The position numbers and the translations under genes were made by a program. From assembly GCF_041346925.1 (NCBI RefSeq), contig NZ_CP166840.1, positions 2,723,001 to 2,787,000 on the forward strand: a stretch of DNA of 64,000 bases, written 5' to 3'. Position 1 is the stretch's first letter, and each line of letters begins with the position of its first letter. A model generated the notes under the pieces. The model did no database searches and was not told the origin of the DNA. It saw only the letters and a list, made by a program, of their open reading frames with translations. Origin of the DNA: Agaribacterium sp. ZY112. GTDB taxonomy: Bacteria > Pseudomonadota > Gammaproteobacteria > Pseudomonadales > Cellvibrionaceae. Positions 53,242 to 62,738 of the stretch are shown here, piece by piece.

Positions 53242-54698
53242 AGTTCACCTGCTAAGTAGTTATTGTGCTCGTGCCTGCTTAACGGCGCGATACGACTTAT
53301 CACTTTAAGTTTGGTTATTTGTTCTATATGTTCGCTGTACTTAACTGTTGTGTTTGTCAGTTCTAAGACCGTTGCAAGACCGGTGCCTAATAGTGCCCCA
53401 GCAACTAAACCAAGTAGGACGTGTAAGATTAAAGGCAGATTAGTTGGGCTGCTTGGTGTGAAAGGGCGATCTATTATTTTGATGCGCTTGGCTTGTTCGA
53501 ACTGCCCTAGAGAGCCCATAACCTCTGCCATTTCGCGTCTTTCCAGTAGGTTTTCAAAAAGGTTGCGCTTGACTCTTAAATTACGTTGCAAACTAAATAG
53601 TTCGTCCTCATGTTCACGGAAATCAGCCTGACTGGCCTCGATCTCTTTGATCATTTGAGTGATTTGCTTGACCTCTTCTTGGAGTCGATTGGCTTTGTTT
53701 TTTGCAGATTGCAAATCCTGAAGTTGCGAAATGAGAATGGTAGACTCACCATCCTTAGATGTGCTTTCTATAGAACTTGCTCTATCCCATAACTGATCTT
53801 CGGTGACGAGCTTGCCATTTTCAGAAAGTAACTTCTGACGCTCTTGCTCAAGGCGCTTGAGTTGGCGAGTGATGCCTTTGATTTTGCTGTGCTTGTCTGT
53901 ATAGCGTGATCGTAATACCGCAAGTTCACCCTGAGCTTTAATGATCTGTTCTTCAATTTTTCCTACCACAGGGTTGGTGCTCGAAAGCAGTTGGCTGATG
54001 CCTCCTACATTGCTTTGCGCGCCTGCCAAAATAGCTTGCCGCTCAGCAAGGTCCTTTCTTAAGCTTGCCAAGCGAGACATATTAAGAGTATCCATTTCTG
54101 GCAGAGCACGTTTATGCTTTGTTCTGAAATCTGCTAAGGCTTTTTCTGAGTTGCTCAATTCGCTTTGACGTTTCTCTAATAATTGTTCGAGGAACTGCAT
54201 GGAGTCTGAGATAGAGGAGCGCTCTGGGGCTAGTAGTTGTTCTACAAAGCGTGAGCTGACCACTTCAAGTGTTTGTTTCATTTTTTCTGGTGAAGAGGCT
54301 TTTAGGTCTATGCGGATTAGATCTTTACCTACAACGGACATGCTGAGATTGGCTGCAAGCTTATGGATCGCTTTATCTTTTTCGTAGTCACTGCTTTGAT
54401 CGTTAATTAGCTCTAGATCCAAGGCTACTTGAGTGAGAATGTGGCGGCTATGAAGTAAGGTTTTAAGTGCATCTATACGCTCTTTGAGCATGGCTGATAC
54501 AGCTAAATCTTCCAAAAAAGGGTTCATTTTTGCTGTTTCTTGAATCAGCATGCTGGTGTGTGAAGCATATTGCTTGGTGCTATTAAGAGCGATGACTACC
54601 CCAAAGATGGGTAGGGTTAAAATAGGTACGACAATTAAGTAGCGTCGGCGCCAAGCGGCCAAAAGAATGCGATAAAACTGCAGGGGTAAGTTATTCAT
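53238..54698 (-). CDS. Polysaccharide chain-length determinant (Wzz/GumC family)
   Basis: A 486-residue inner-membrane protein with TM helices near both ends (about 19-36 and 425-450) and a long periplasmic coiled-coil middle (about 150-400). The C-terminal region has the Pro-rich RPFTPSSPTNLP before TM2. No kinase domain is fused, so it is a PCP protein without BY-kinase. It overlaps genes on both sides by 4 bp. Confidence 0.88.
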   Translation of the reverse strand: MNNLPLQFYRILLAAWRRRYLIVVPILTLPIFGVVIALNSTKQYASHTSMLIQETAKMNPFLEDLAVSAMLKERIDALKTLLHSRHILTQVALDLELINDQSSDYEKDKAIHKLAANLSMSVVGKDLIRIDLKASSPEKMKQTLEVVSSRFVEQLLAPERSSISDSMQFLEQLLEKRQSELSNSEKALADFRTKHKRALPEMDTLNMSRLASLRKDLAERQAILAGAQSNVGGISQLLSSTNPVVGKIEEQIIKAQGELAVLRSRYTDKHSKIKGITRQLKRLEQERQKLLSENGKLVTEDQLWDRASSIESTSKDGESTILISQLQDLQSAKNKANRLQEEVKQITQMIKEIEASQADFREHEDELFSLQRNLRVKRNLFENLLERREMAEVMGSLGQFEQAKRIKIIDRPFTPSSPTNLPLILHVLLGLVAGALLGTGLATVLELTNTTVKYSEHIEQITKLKVISRIAPLSRHEHNNYLAGEL

Positions 54699-55852
54699 AG
54701 CGCATCAATCCAATACTCGACTTGTTTTGACTTGGTGAGCCAGCTTTCTTTTTTGACTAGGTCTTGACGTTGAGTCTTTGCACTAGGTGCCGCATGTTGA
54801 TGGCTGCGTTTAATGGCGCGACACATATCCTTGGCATTGTTGACTAGGGTAATTTGATCTTGATATGCACACGCTGAAGGGAAGGGGGTTGAGACAATGG
54901 GTGTTCCGCTTGCTAAATATTCTTTTAGCTTAAGTGGATTGCAAGATTGTATTTGCGCATTATCTTTAAAAGGGAGCAGGGATACTTGCCAGTGCTGGCT
55001 GAAGCTAGGTAGCTTTGAATGCTCAATAGGGCCTAAAAAATAGGTGTTTTTTAGCTTTTTGATGTGGGATACATCAATTGCCTCTGAGCCAATAAAAACG
55101 AAGTTCCAATCACTGAGCTCACAAATTACCTCTTCTAATAGTGAAAGATCTAACCATGAGGCAATGCTGCCATAAAACCCGGCTGTCGGGCGCCCATTTG
55201 ATGGCAGTTGCTGAGCAGCTGCAGTCGGTTTTGAAAATAATTCATAATCTACACCGTGTGTAAGATAGTGGCAGTGGCTATGAGTAAACCGCTCTTTGAG
55301 CCTTTGGCTTGTTGCAAGTATTAGGTCTGCTTCTTTTGCTAGTTTCTTTTCATGGATTTTGGCGCAACGATGGTCGACACCTGCAAGGCCTGTAAAGTCG
55401 TCACAACAGTAGTATATAAACGGTGTTGTGGGGAATTCGTCTATTAGGTCCGAAGCTGTAGGAAGTGAGGACCAAAGTGCAAAGTGATTAAGTTTGTGGC
55501 GAGCGATAAGTGATTTTATCTGTGCAGATAATAGCTTTTTTGCAATAAAACGCTCCCATGCGTAGCGGGGGGCTGGTAAGGATAATAGGTTGTAAACAAA
55601 CAGCTTATCGCTACTTACTTTGGCTTGTTGACGGTTTTTATTTTTCTTGCCACTAAATAAAAAACGAGCTGTGCTGTTGTACAGTTTTTTAATGACTCGC
55701 AGCATGTCGTAAGCGTTTAATTGTGGTTTACGCAAGCCGATTGAGTTTATCCACACAACCGTTCTTTGTTTTGAAATATGTGAAATAAGGTGTTGGGTAC
55801 TGCTGGGTAAGCTTGCCCAATCTTCGCCAAAAACAATCAACTCACGTTTCAT
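54695..55852 (-). CDS. GT-B glycosyltransferase (TuaH/GT1-4-like)
   Basis: A 385-residue protein. N-terminal FGEDWASLPSSTQHLISHIS and VVWINSIGLRKP; C-lobe GFYGSIASWLDLSLL, YFLGPIEHSKLPSF and NPLKLKEYLASGTPIVSTPF. This resembles TuaH-like exopolysaccharide glycosyltransferases. GAGGAA precedes ATG 55852. Overlaps the chain-length gene by 4 bp. Confidence 0.83.
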   Translation of the reverse strand: MKRELIVFGEDWASLPSSTQHLISHISKQRTVVWINSIGLRKPQLNAYDMLRVIKKLYNSTARFLFSGKKNKNRQQAKVSSDKLFVYNLLSLPAPRYAWERFIAKKLLSAQIKSLIARHKLNHFALWSSLPTASDLIDEFPTTPFIYYCCDDFTGLAGVDHRCAKIHEKKLAKEADLILATSQRLKERFTHSHCHYLTHGVDYELFSKPTAAAQQLPSNGRPTAGFYGSIASWLDLSLLEEVICELSDWNFVFIGSEAIDVSHIKKLKNTYFLGPIEHSKLPSFSQHWQVSLLPFKDNAQIQSCNPLKLKEYLASGTPIVSTPFPSACAYQDQITLVNNAKDMCRAIKRSHQHAAPSAKTQRQDLVKKESWLTKSKQVEYWIDAL

Positions 55853-55855
55853 GGT

Positions 55856-56581
55856 TTATTCCTCGTTTTTGGATAGTTTACGGATGACTGTGGCTGGGTT
55901 GCCGCCGGCAAGTACCCCACTGGGTAAGGACTTCGTGACCACGGAACCTGCTGCAATAATACTTGAGTGACCGATATGAACACCGCCAATAATCGTTACC
56001 CCGGTACCGACCCATACGTCGTGATCAAGGATGATGTCCTTGGCTTGCTTGTCGTTATCGGGCAAGCCCTTTGCGCGAGCTAGGGCTTGGACTGGGTGGC
56101 CTGGGTAGCCTGCCATAAAGCATCCACCGGCTATTCGCACGTTATCACCGAGTGAAACTTTACGGCCCACAGCGATGGTCGATTGCCAACCGATGTCAAC
56201 ATTGTCTCCTACGATCAGTTGTGGGCTGATCTTGTTAGACATGCGGCCAGTGAACGTTGTTTTACCTGATATTCGACAGTTATGGCCTAGCTGTATATCC
56301 AGCGGCCCTGCGATGTAGGGGAGTCCACCATAGAGAAACAGGTTTTTTCCGCATTGGCTGGTTTTACTTCTAAATATGGGGCTGAAATAAAGCGCTCGGC
56401 TAAGGCTACTAAGAAAGCTCTTCAGCTTAGAATGCAGTTGATACAATGCGGAAGCAATTAACCTGGGCATGGGCAGCTCGAGCGTTTGCAGCGAGCGATA
56501 ACTCGTCATTATATGGCGAGCAGCCGGGGCCTCAGAGTTTTTGAGCCAATGTTTCATCGTATTTAGGCTAGTGCTTGTCAT
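55856..56581 (-). CDS. Hexapeptide-repeat acetyltransferase
   Basis: A 241-residue protein whose C-terminal ~150 residues are a left-handed beta-helix with hexapeptide repeats (VGDNVDIGWQSTIAVG, DHDVWVGTGVTIIGGVHIG, IIAAGSVVTKSLPSGVLAGG), as in WcaF/serine-acetyltransferase-like enzymes. It probably O- or N-acetylates a polymer sugar. Start ATG 56581 behind GGTGGA, 2 bp after glmS. Confidence 0.88.
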   Translation of the reverse strand: MTSTSLNTMKHWLKNSEAPAARHIMTSYRSLQTLELPMPRLIASALYQLHSKLKSFLSSLSRALYFSPIFRSKTSQCGKNLFLYGGLPYIAGPLDIQLGHNCRISGKTTFTGRMSNKISPQLIVGDNVDIGWQSTIAVGRKVSLGDNVRIAGGCFMAGYPGHPVQALARAKGLPDNDKQAKDIILDHDVWVGTGVTIIGGVHIGHSSIIAAGSVVTKSLPSGVLAGGNPATVIRKLSKNEE

Positions 56582-56583
56582 GA

Positions 56584-58404
56584 TTATTCCACCGTTACTG
56601 ATTTGGCTAAGTTTCTAGGCTGGTCAACATCATGGCCAAGTAAGCATGCGGTGTGATATGCAATGAGTTGTAGGGGAATGCAATACAGCAGTGGTTGCAA
56701 AAATTCGTTTACCTCTGCCATTTCAATGCCGTTTGCGATGAAGTTTTGGCAGTCTTCGATATGTTGTTTATTACTGATTAAACATATTTCTCCTCCACGC
56801 GAAGCGACTTCTCGTAGGTTAGAGATTGTTTTGGCGGTAAGTTTTCCAGGTGGTGCAATGACAACGATAGGCATATCTTTGTCTACAAGTGCTAAGGGCC
56901 CATGCTTTAATTCACCTGCGGCGTATGCCTCTGCATGAATGTAGCTAATTTCTTTGAGCTTTAATGCGCCTTCTTCTGCAAGTGCAAAGGCGGGGCCTCG
57001 GCCTAGAAATAAGGCGCTTTTTTTGTGCTGTAATTTCTTAGCTACCTTTATCACCTCTTCGGTTTGTTCAATAGCCTGAGTTAAGGCATTGGCAAAGCTC
57101 TGCATGTCTTTAATCAGTAACTGCTCATCTGCAGGGCTGAATCGTAAGTTCGCTTTAGCAACACTGATGGATAAGCTCAATAAACTGGTGAGTTGTGACA
57201 TAAAGGCTTTGGTTGAAGCGACTCCAATTTCGGGCCCTGCAAGGGTGGGCATGGCTAAATCGGCTTCTCGTGCCATGCTGCTGTTAATGACATTTACCAG
57301 TGCGATGGTGGGTTGGCCCATCGCTTTAGCGTGCTGTAGGGCGGCAAGTGTGTCAGCGGTTTCGCCAGACTGGGAAATAAATACAGAAACACTGTTGCCT
57401 ACAATTGGGGCTTCTCGGTATCGATACTCGGATGCTATTTCTAGATCTACAGGCATGCCTGCCTGTGTTTCTAACCATTGCTTAGCGACCATACCTGCAA
57501 AATAGGATGTTCCGCAGGCGATGATGCTTATACGACTAATGTGGCTAGTCGCTATTTTTAAATCTAAGTTTTTAAAGCCGTTGTTTTTTTTATCAAAGTA
57601 CTGATGCCAGCAGCGATTAAAGACTTCTGGCTGCTCGTAAATTTCTTTGAGCATATAGTGATTGTGCCTGCCTTTATCTGATCGACGCTGGTCATTTGAA
57701 ACCGCTTCAAACTCTTTTGATAGCTCTTCGGCAGTGTCAATACGTGTGAGTTTATGTGCGTTTAACTTTATTAGTTCGCCGTCTGCTAGATGCAGTACGT
57801 GAGAGGCTAGACCGATGAGTGCATTTTCATCCGATGAGATATAAAGACCGTTTTCAGATTTACCAATCACAAGGGGGCTTGCATATTTAGCGGCATACAG
57901 TGAATTAGGGTCATCATTAAACATAATGACCAAGCCGTAACTGCCTTCAATTTTTTCTAGAGCTGATTTCAGGGCCAGTTCTTCGTCATAGCCACTGTTT
58001 AAATAAAAAGTAATTAACTGAGCAATGCTCTCGCTGTCAGTTTCTGACTCAAACTCTTGACCATTTTTCTCTAAAAAATCACGTAATTGTTGTGCATTTT
58101 CAACAATTCCATTGTGTACTACGGCCACTTTGGCTGTCATGTGAGGGTGGGCATTTCTTTCATTTGGCAGCCCGTGTGTCGCCCAGCGTGTATGTGCTAT
58201 GCCAACACCGCCGTCAATAGGATTGCAGTTTAGATGCTGCTCTAAATTCTCTAATTTACCTTCACAACGTGCTCGGCTGAGAGCTCCGTTATGCATAACC
58301 GCAATACCTGCAGAGTCGTAGCCTCGATAGGACAGTGCGGCTAAACCGTGTAGAAGTTGTTTTGTTACTGATTGCTCATTAATGGCTGCAAAGATCCCGC
58401 ACAT
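56584..58404 (-). CDS. glmS: Glutamine--fructose-6-phosphate aminotransferase (isomerising)
   Basis: A 606-residue cytoplasmic enzyme making glucosamine-6-phosphate, precursor of UDP-GlcNAc. N-terminal glutaminase with Cys2 nucleophile (MCGIFAAIN), RWATHG and HNGIVEN; two SIS domains with CGTSYFAG, FISQSGETADT and GRGPAFALAEEGALKLKEI; C-terminal KSVTVE. It leads the downstream half of the cluster after a 214-bp gap, which suits its own promoter. It may be an additional copy dedicated to polymer synthesis. Confidence 0.95.
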   Translation of the reverse strand: MCGIFAAINEQSVTKQLLHGLAALSYRGYDSAGIAVMHNGALSRARCEGKLENLEQHLNCNPIDGGVGIAHTRWATHGLPNERNAHPHMTAKVAVVHNGIVENAQQLRDFLEKNGQEFESETDSESIAQLITFYLNSGYDEELALKSALEKIEGSYGLVIMFNDDPNSLYAAKYASPLVIGKSENGLYISSDENALIGLASHVLHLADGELIKLNAHKLTRIDTAEELSKEFEAVSNDQRRSDKGRHNHYMLKEIYEQPEVFNRCWHQYFDKKNNGFKNLDLKIATSHISRISIIACGTSYFAGMVAKQWLETQAGMPVDLEIASEYRYREAPIVGNSVSVFISQSGETADTLAALQHAKAMGQPTIALVNVINSSMAREADLAMPTLAGPEIGVASTKAFMSQLTSLLSLSISVAKANLRFSPADEQLLIKDMQSFANALTQAIEQTEEVIKVAKKLQHKKSALFLGRGPAFALAEEGALKLKEISYIHAEAYAAGELKHGPLALVDKDMPIVVIAPPGKLTAKTISNLREVASRGGEICLISNKQHIEDCQNFIANGIEMAEVNEFLQPLLYCIPLQLIAYHTACLLGHDVDQPRNLAKSVTVE

Positions 58405-58618
58405 CGTATTCTCCAGTGGATATATGAGTGATATATAGGGTGTTTAGCAGAAGCTGTGCCAGTTTTTTAATTCAATTAAATCAATGGTTTAGCTTGTTTT
58501 TAGTAAGCAGGCATAATGTTTGTTTGGGGTGTTTGCAAAATGCGACTCATATTGCATGACGTTCTCAAGCTTATTTTCTAAGAATAGGCTTCGTACCGAT
58601 ATGCATCTCGAGCCGGCC

Positions 58619-60037
58619 TTAGGCCTTGTTTGTGCAGTTAGCTTGAGTCCACTGAGCAAGGGCGACAACTAGGCCGGCAAAGATATAAATGGGCCAAGTG
58701 AAGCCTTGAGTAAGGAAGGTGCCAGAAACAATGGTCGCAATTAGGCCTGCCAATAAGGATTCCGATGTGGCGGTCATGATTGCTTGCTCTTTGGCATTGC
58801 GCCAATACTGGTAGTTAATAATGGTTTCGAGGCTGCATTTGGTGGAGACCAGTAAGCAAATGATAAGTGTTATAAAAACCAATAGCCCGATAAAGCCTGT
58901 TTCGGCTAGCACCCCAAACCAAGTGCTGTGAACGGCGTGGTTTAAGCCGTCCCAGTGAGAGCTGTAGTAATAATAATTAGAGTAAAAATTATCAATACCG
59001 ACGCCTGTGAGTGGGTTTTCGACCGCCATTTTGGCGGCAGCCTCCCAGGCATAGAGCCGTCCTTGGGCTGAAGCGTCTAGACCTTCTTCGGCAGCACCGC
59101 CGGATTTTCTATCAGCGATCCCCGCAACTGCAAACAATATGATGGCTGTTATTGCTGCAAGCGAAGCAAGTAACACTTTGGATTTTATCTTTCTATAGCC
59201 AAAAACCGCAAGAATCGATAAAACCCCTAATAGTCCGCCCCGACTTTGTGTTGCTAGAACAGCAAAAAAGAATATAGGGGTACCAATAATGCCCACAAGA
59301 CGGTGGCTGCTTGCTAAGGATTTGGTGAGGGCGAGCCCGACTGCAAAAGCAAAAGGAAACATCAAAACAAGGGCCAGATCATTTGGGTCCCCTAGAACGG
59401 AGCCGAGATGACGGCCAATAGTTACTCGTGTTTCTTCAACCATGCCGATGCCATTGAACTTGTTATATAGCGCTGTTATTCCTACAAGCATGCCAAAAAG
59501 CACAATGCTAATTGAGTATTTAGAGAAATCTTTATGCTCGCGGGTAAGCCATGCTATTGCGAGCATCATAAGGATGATTTTCCAATACACACTTTTATAG
59601 TAGTGCAGTGCCACACCTCGGTTACTTGCAAAGACAAGACCGACAGTGACCAACGCAAAAAAAGCTAAAGCAACTAGCAATTCAGGTCGCCAATACACCT
59701 TTAGTTCTTTACTTATTGCGATATGCCAAAACATTGAAAAAAGACAGGCTAGAGACAGGAGCAAAGGGATCTTTAATGAATAAAGCTGAGGGATGACTTC
59801 ATGTATTCTAAAAAAAGAGAAAATAACGAACAATAAAACCAGTATGAATGTGTTCTTAACCACAAAGACAAAGGCTAGTGGCAGGGCGCATATAATCAGC
59901 ATAAGTACTGGGTGTGGGAGTAAAGGCCAGATGACATATAAAACTAGGCAGATTATAAGCATAAGCCACGCCTCGTAAGGAATCCGTATAAAACGAGATG
60001 TGGGCTTTGCTAAGGTTTTTTCAGGCTTAGACTTCAT
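58619..60037 (-). CDS. O-antigen ligase/polymerase family protein (Wzy_C domain)
   Basis: A 472-residue inner-membrane protein with about twelve hydrophobic segments and the Wzy_C signature in the large periplasmic loop (ENPLTGVGIDNFYSNYYYY, HAVHSTWFGVLAETG). In this context it most likely polymerises the repeat unit (Wzy role). AGAGG precedes ATG 60037; the start overlaps the flippase stop (ATGA). Confidence 0.86.
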   Translation of the reverse strand: MKSKPEKTLAKPTSRFIRIPYEAWLMLIICLVLYVIWPLLPHPVLMLIICALPLAFVFVVKNTFILVLLFVIFSFFRIHEVIPQLYSLKIPLLLSLACLFSMFWHIAISKELKVYWRPELLVALAFFALVTVGLVFASNRGVALHYYKSVYWKIILMMLAIAWLTREHKDFSKYSISIVLFGMLVGITALYNKFNGIGMVEETRVTIGRHLGSVLGDPNDLALVLMFPFAFAVGLALTKSLASSHRLVGIIGTPIFFFAVLATQSRGGLLGVLSILAVFGYRKIKSKVLLASLAAITAIILFAVAGIADRKSGGAAEEGLDASAQGRLYAWEAAAKMAVENPLTGVGIDNFYSNYYYYSSHWDGLNHAVHSTWFGVLAETGFIGLLVFITLIICLLVSTKCSLETIINYQYWRNAKEQAIMTATSESLLAGLIATIVSGTFLTQGFTWPIYIFAGLVVALAQWTQANCTNKA

Positions 60038-61584
60038 GCTAAGCCTCTTTTGTATTTGTTAGTTCGTTTTTTTACTCTTTCTATAAGTTTGATACTGGAA
60101 AAGTGGAATATAAGCATGTGGGCATATTCGTTTTCTGATGAACGATGGCTTATGCAAATACCTAGCTGCTTATAGAATAAAACTAAAAATACGATGCTTG
60201 CTGTCGCTGCTAAGAAGATGGTCACCAAGCAGGTTTTTATAATTAGGCTGAGTTTGTCTTCGTGTATGTTTGTAGTTAGTTCACTTATAAATACCTGATT
60301 AGCTACGTAAATGCCTACATAGCTTGATACCAATAAAAGGATCATTCTGCCATAGGCTATGTCTAAGTTAACTTGACGTTGTGAATAAATATAAAGCAAT
60401 ACGGTGCGTGTTGTTTGCGCAATTAGTAAACTTAGGATGATGCCTATTAGCGAAAACATAGGCGCTAAAACAAACATAGCTAAAACACCGGCTACAGCAC
60501 TAATAAACATGACCTTCATTTGGCTTGTTGTTGAATGTGTTGTATAGCAGCCGATATTAAGAAATTCAGCACTTTCTTTAATTGCATAGGCCGCTAGTAG
60601 TGGTGTTAGCATACTAATGCAAGCTATGAATTCAGAGTCGAATAAATAGATGATGAGCAGCGGTGCCAAGCTAGCAATACCAATAGAGAAGAGCAGTACT
60701 TGGTAAATACCTAATAACGCAAATTTTGTGGCTTTTTGATGTTTGTTAGATGTATCTAACAAAGAAAAGCGAGTGGGTGACCACCACATGCCGTAGGGTT
60801 GCATGGCAATGGTTAGGGCCAGTGCAAACTTACAGGTGACGGCATATATAGCTAGATCTGTTAGGCTTGCTGTCTCTGCGATCATCCAACGGTCAAAGCC
60901 GTTTAGGCAAAAGGCTAACAGGCCCCCAGCAACGATAGGGGAGGCATATTTGATAAACACGTAGCTGTGCCTGAGTGAGAGAGTACAACCTGTGTCTTTT
61001 TTTTGTATAAACAAACAGATCATGCCCGTTAAAACGGTGGTCAAACAGCTTGCTTCAAAGACGCCTGCTAAGCCATGCCCACGGCTTAGCAGGTAAAGAG
61101 TGAGCAGGGCCTGCAACGTCGCTCTACCGATATTTAAACTACAGTAGCTTATAAAACGGTCGTTGATACGCATCCAGCCAAGAGGTACGGCAATAAGGCC
61201 TTCAAATGAGAGGCTAAGAATAAGTAATAGGCATAAGTAAGGGCTGATGTTAATAAACTCTGCATAAAATGGAATCAACAGGCTAAACAAAGCAAAAAAT
61301 ATCAGGCTTATTAATATGACAAGGCCGAAGATACGTGAAGCCATGGTCTTGGCTCGTAGCTTTGACGCTGAGCTACATGCATAACGGTAAAGTGTGTCTT
61401 CTAAGCCATAAGCTACAATGACACTCAGAAGAATCGCAAAACTGCCTATGTATTCTAGGCGTCCATATTGTTCAGGCTGCAAGTATGATACGACTAAAGG
61501 CACCATAAACAGCGAAATACCCTTCATATAAACGGTACTGCCTGCGTAAAGCAGTGAGCGAAGCAAGGTCTTATTAGCTCTCAT
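60034..61584 (-). CDS. Polysaccharide flippase (Wzx/oligosaccharide exporter family)
   Basis: A 516-residue inner-membrane protein with about 12-14 TM segments and the start LLYAGSTVYMKGISLFMVPL typical of Wzx/PST flippases, which move lipid-linked repeat units across the membrane. ATG 61584 (GGTGA upstream) is preferred over GTG 61593. It overlaps the preceding glycosyltransferase gene. Confidence 0.88.
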   Translation of the reverse strand: MRANKTLLRSLLYAGSTVYMKGISLFMVPLVVSYLQPEQYGRLEYIGSFAILLSVIVAYGLEDTLYRYACSSASKLRAKTMASRIFGLVILISLIFFALFSLLIPFYAEFINISPYLCLLLILSLSFEGLIAVPLGWMRINDRFISYCSLNIGRATLQALLTLYLLSRGHGLAGVFEASCLTTVLTGMICLFIQKKDTGCTLSLRHSYVFIKYASPIVAGGLLAFCLNGFDRWMIAETASLTDLAIYAVTCKFALALTIAMQPYGMWWSPTRFSLLDTSNKHQKATKFALLGIYQVLLFSIGIASLAPLLIIYLFDSEFIACISMLTPLLAAYAIKESAEFLNIGCYTTHSTTSQMKVMFISAVAGVLAMFVLAPMFSLIGIILSLLIAQTTRTVLLYIYSQRQVNLDIAYGRMILLLVSSYVGIYVANQVFISELTTNIHEDKLSLIIKTCLVTIFLAATASIVFLVLFYKQLGICISHRSSENEYAHMLIFHFSSIKLIERVKKRTNKYKRGLA

Positions 61585-62737
61585 TGCAGTCACCCAGCTT
61601 ATCTTGGCTAGTCATGTGGCAAAGCCGTTCGGTGTTATCAAGTAATTCTTTGTAGCTTGTCTCGGCTTTGTACTGCTGTGCGAATTCTCTGCCCTTTAAC
61701 GCAAGCGCTTTACTGATATGCATATTATCAGCAAGAAACAGGAGCTTCGCTTTGAGATCCTCTACTGAGTTGGCCTTATATTTAATGCAATTGTATGTGT
61801 GTATAAGCTTTGTATCCCAGTACGCACCATCTTCTGGAATGATGATGCATAAACCTGCGGCCATGGCCTCTAGAATAGACAGGCCAAAAGGTTCATTCTT
61901 AGAACTTGAAACAAACATATTGCAGTGTGCACGTAAGTCATTTAACTGTTCTGGTTTTTCAAACGTCTCAATACGATCGCTGGCTTGTGGCGCTTTGCAT
62001 TGGGCATGTTTGGTATTACTTGGGCGTAGATACGTGATGCATGCGTGCATGGTTCGCAGTGTCGATGCTTGCTTGAATGCTTCTGTGAAAAGATCCAATC
62101 GTTTCCATTTAAGTAAGGATGCTGACCAAAAAATCTTAGGTGTATTGAATTCTGAATGAGATGGGCTTGGCCAATCGCTGTTATCAATGCCGTTGTCAAA
62201 CTGAATTACACGGGGGCCAGCATTTGCCTTTATATCGATGGCTAGCATTGTGATTAGTTTTTTATACTCGCTTTTTAAACAGGCAATAATGTGGGTGTTG
62301 TGTAAGAGTATGTGTGAGAGTTTAGATGCGCCGATGGGGCCGTGTACTAGTTGAATAATAGGTATATTCAATAGTTTGGCTGCTAGATACATCGCGGCAT
62401 CAATACCAGGCCCAGAAATACCTGTAATACATAAAGGTCGTTTCTTATGCTTAATAATTAGTTTAATTAGGTTTATCAAATAGAGGCAGCTTAGCCACGC
62501 TGTTTTTAAATAAAACCCCATTCCGTATTCTTGGTCGATAAAATGCTTAGGTTCATTAAAGCTATTTTTAATATAGCTGTTTTCTTGCCAAGATTCGGGG
62601 TCTTGAGTGAATACCTCAATGCTCAAGCCACGTTTATATAGTAACTTTAAGTAGGTTTTGCTGGCAACTTTGGAGCCTCCGAAATAAGGGATGGCATCAA
62701 ATACTGAAATATAGTTATGGCTTGTTTCTTTGTTCAT
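61574..62737 (-). CDS. Glycosyltransferase family 4
   Basis: A 387-residue GT-B enzyme. ISVFDAIPYFGGSKVASKTY at the N-terminus; C-lobe with FWSASLLKWKRLDLFTEAF, FVSSSKNEPFGLSILEAMAA and GLCIIIPEDGA (E-x7-E). Specificity unknown. GAGGGAT precedes ATG 62737. Confidence 0.88.
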   Translation of the reverse strand: MNKETSHNYISVFDAIPYFGGSKVASKTYLKLLYKRGLSIEVFTQDPESWQENSYIKNSFNEPKHFIDQEYGMGFYLKTAWLSCLYLINLIKLIIKHKKRPLCITGISGPGIDAAMYLAAKLLNIPIIQLVHGPIGASKLSHILLHNTHIIACLKSEYKKLITMLAIDIKANAGPRVIQFDNGIDNSDWPSPSHSEFNTPKIFWSASLLKWKRLDLFTEAFKQASTLRTMHACITYLRPSNTKHAQCKAPQASDRIETFEKPEQLNDLRAHCNMFVSSSKNEPFGLSILEAMAAGLCIIIPEDGAYWDTKLIHTYNCIKYKANSVEDLKAKLLFLADNMHISKALALKGREFAQQYKAETSYKELLDNTERLCHMTSQDKLGDCNES

Positions 62738-62738
62738 T

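Noticed and set aside
58405..58618. glmS ribozyme upstream of glmS
   Set aside because: Such ribozymes are known mainly from Firmicutes, and no matching core or long structured leader is seen.
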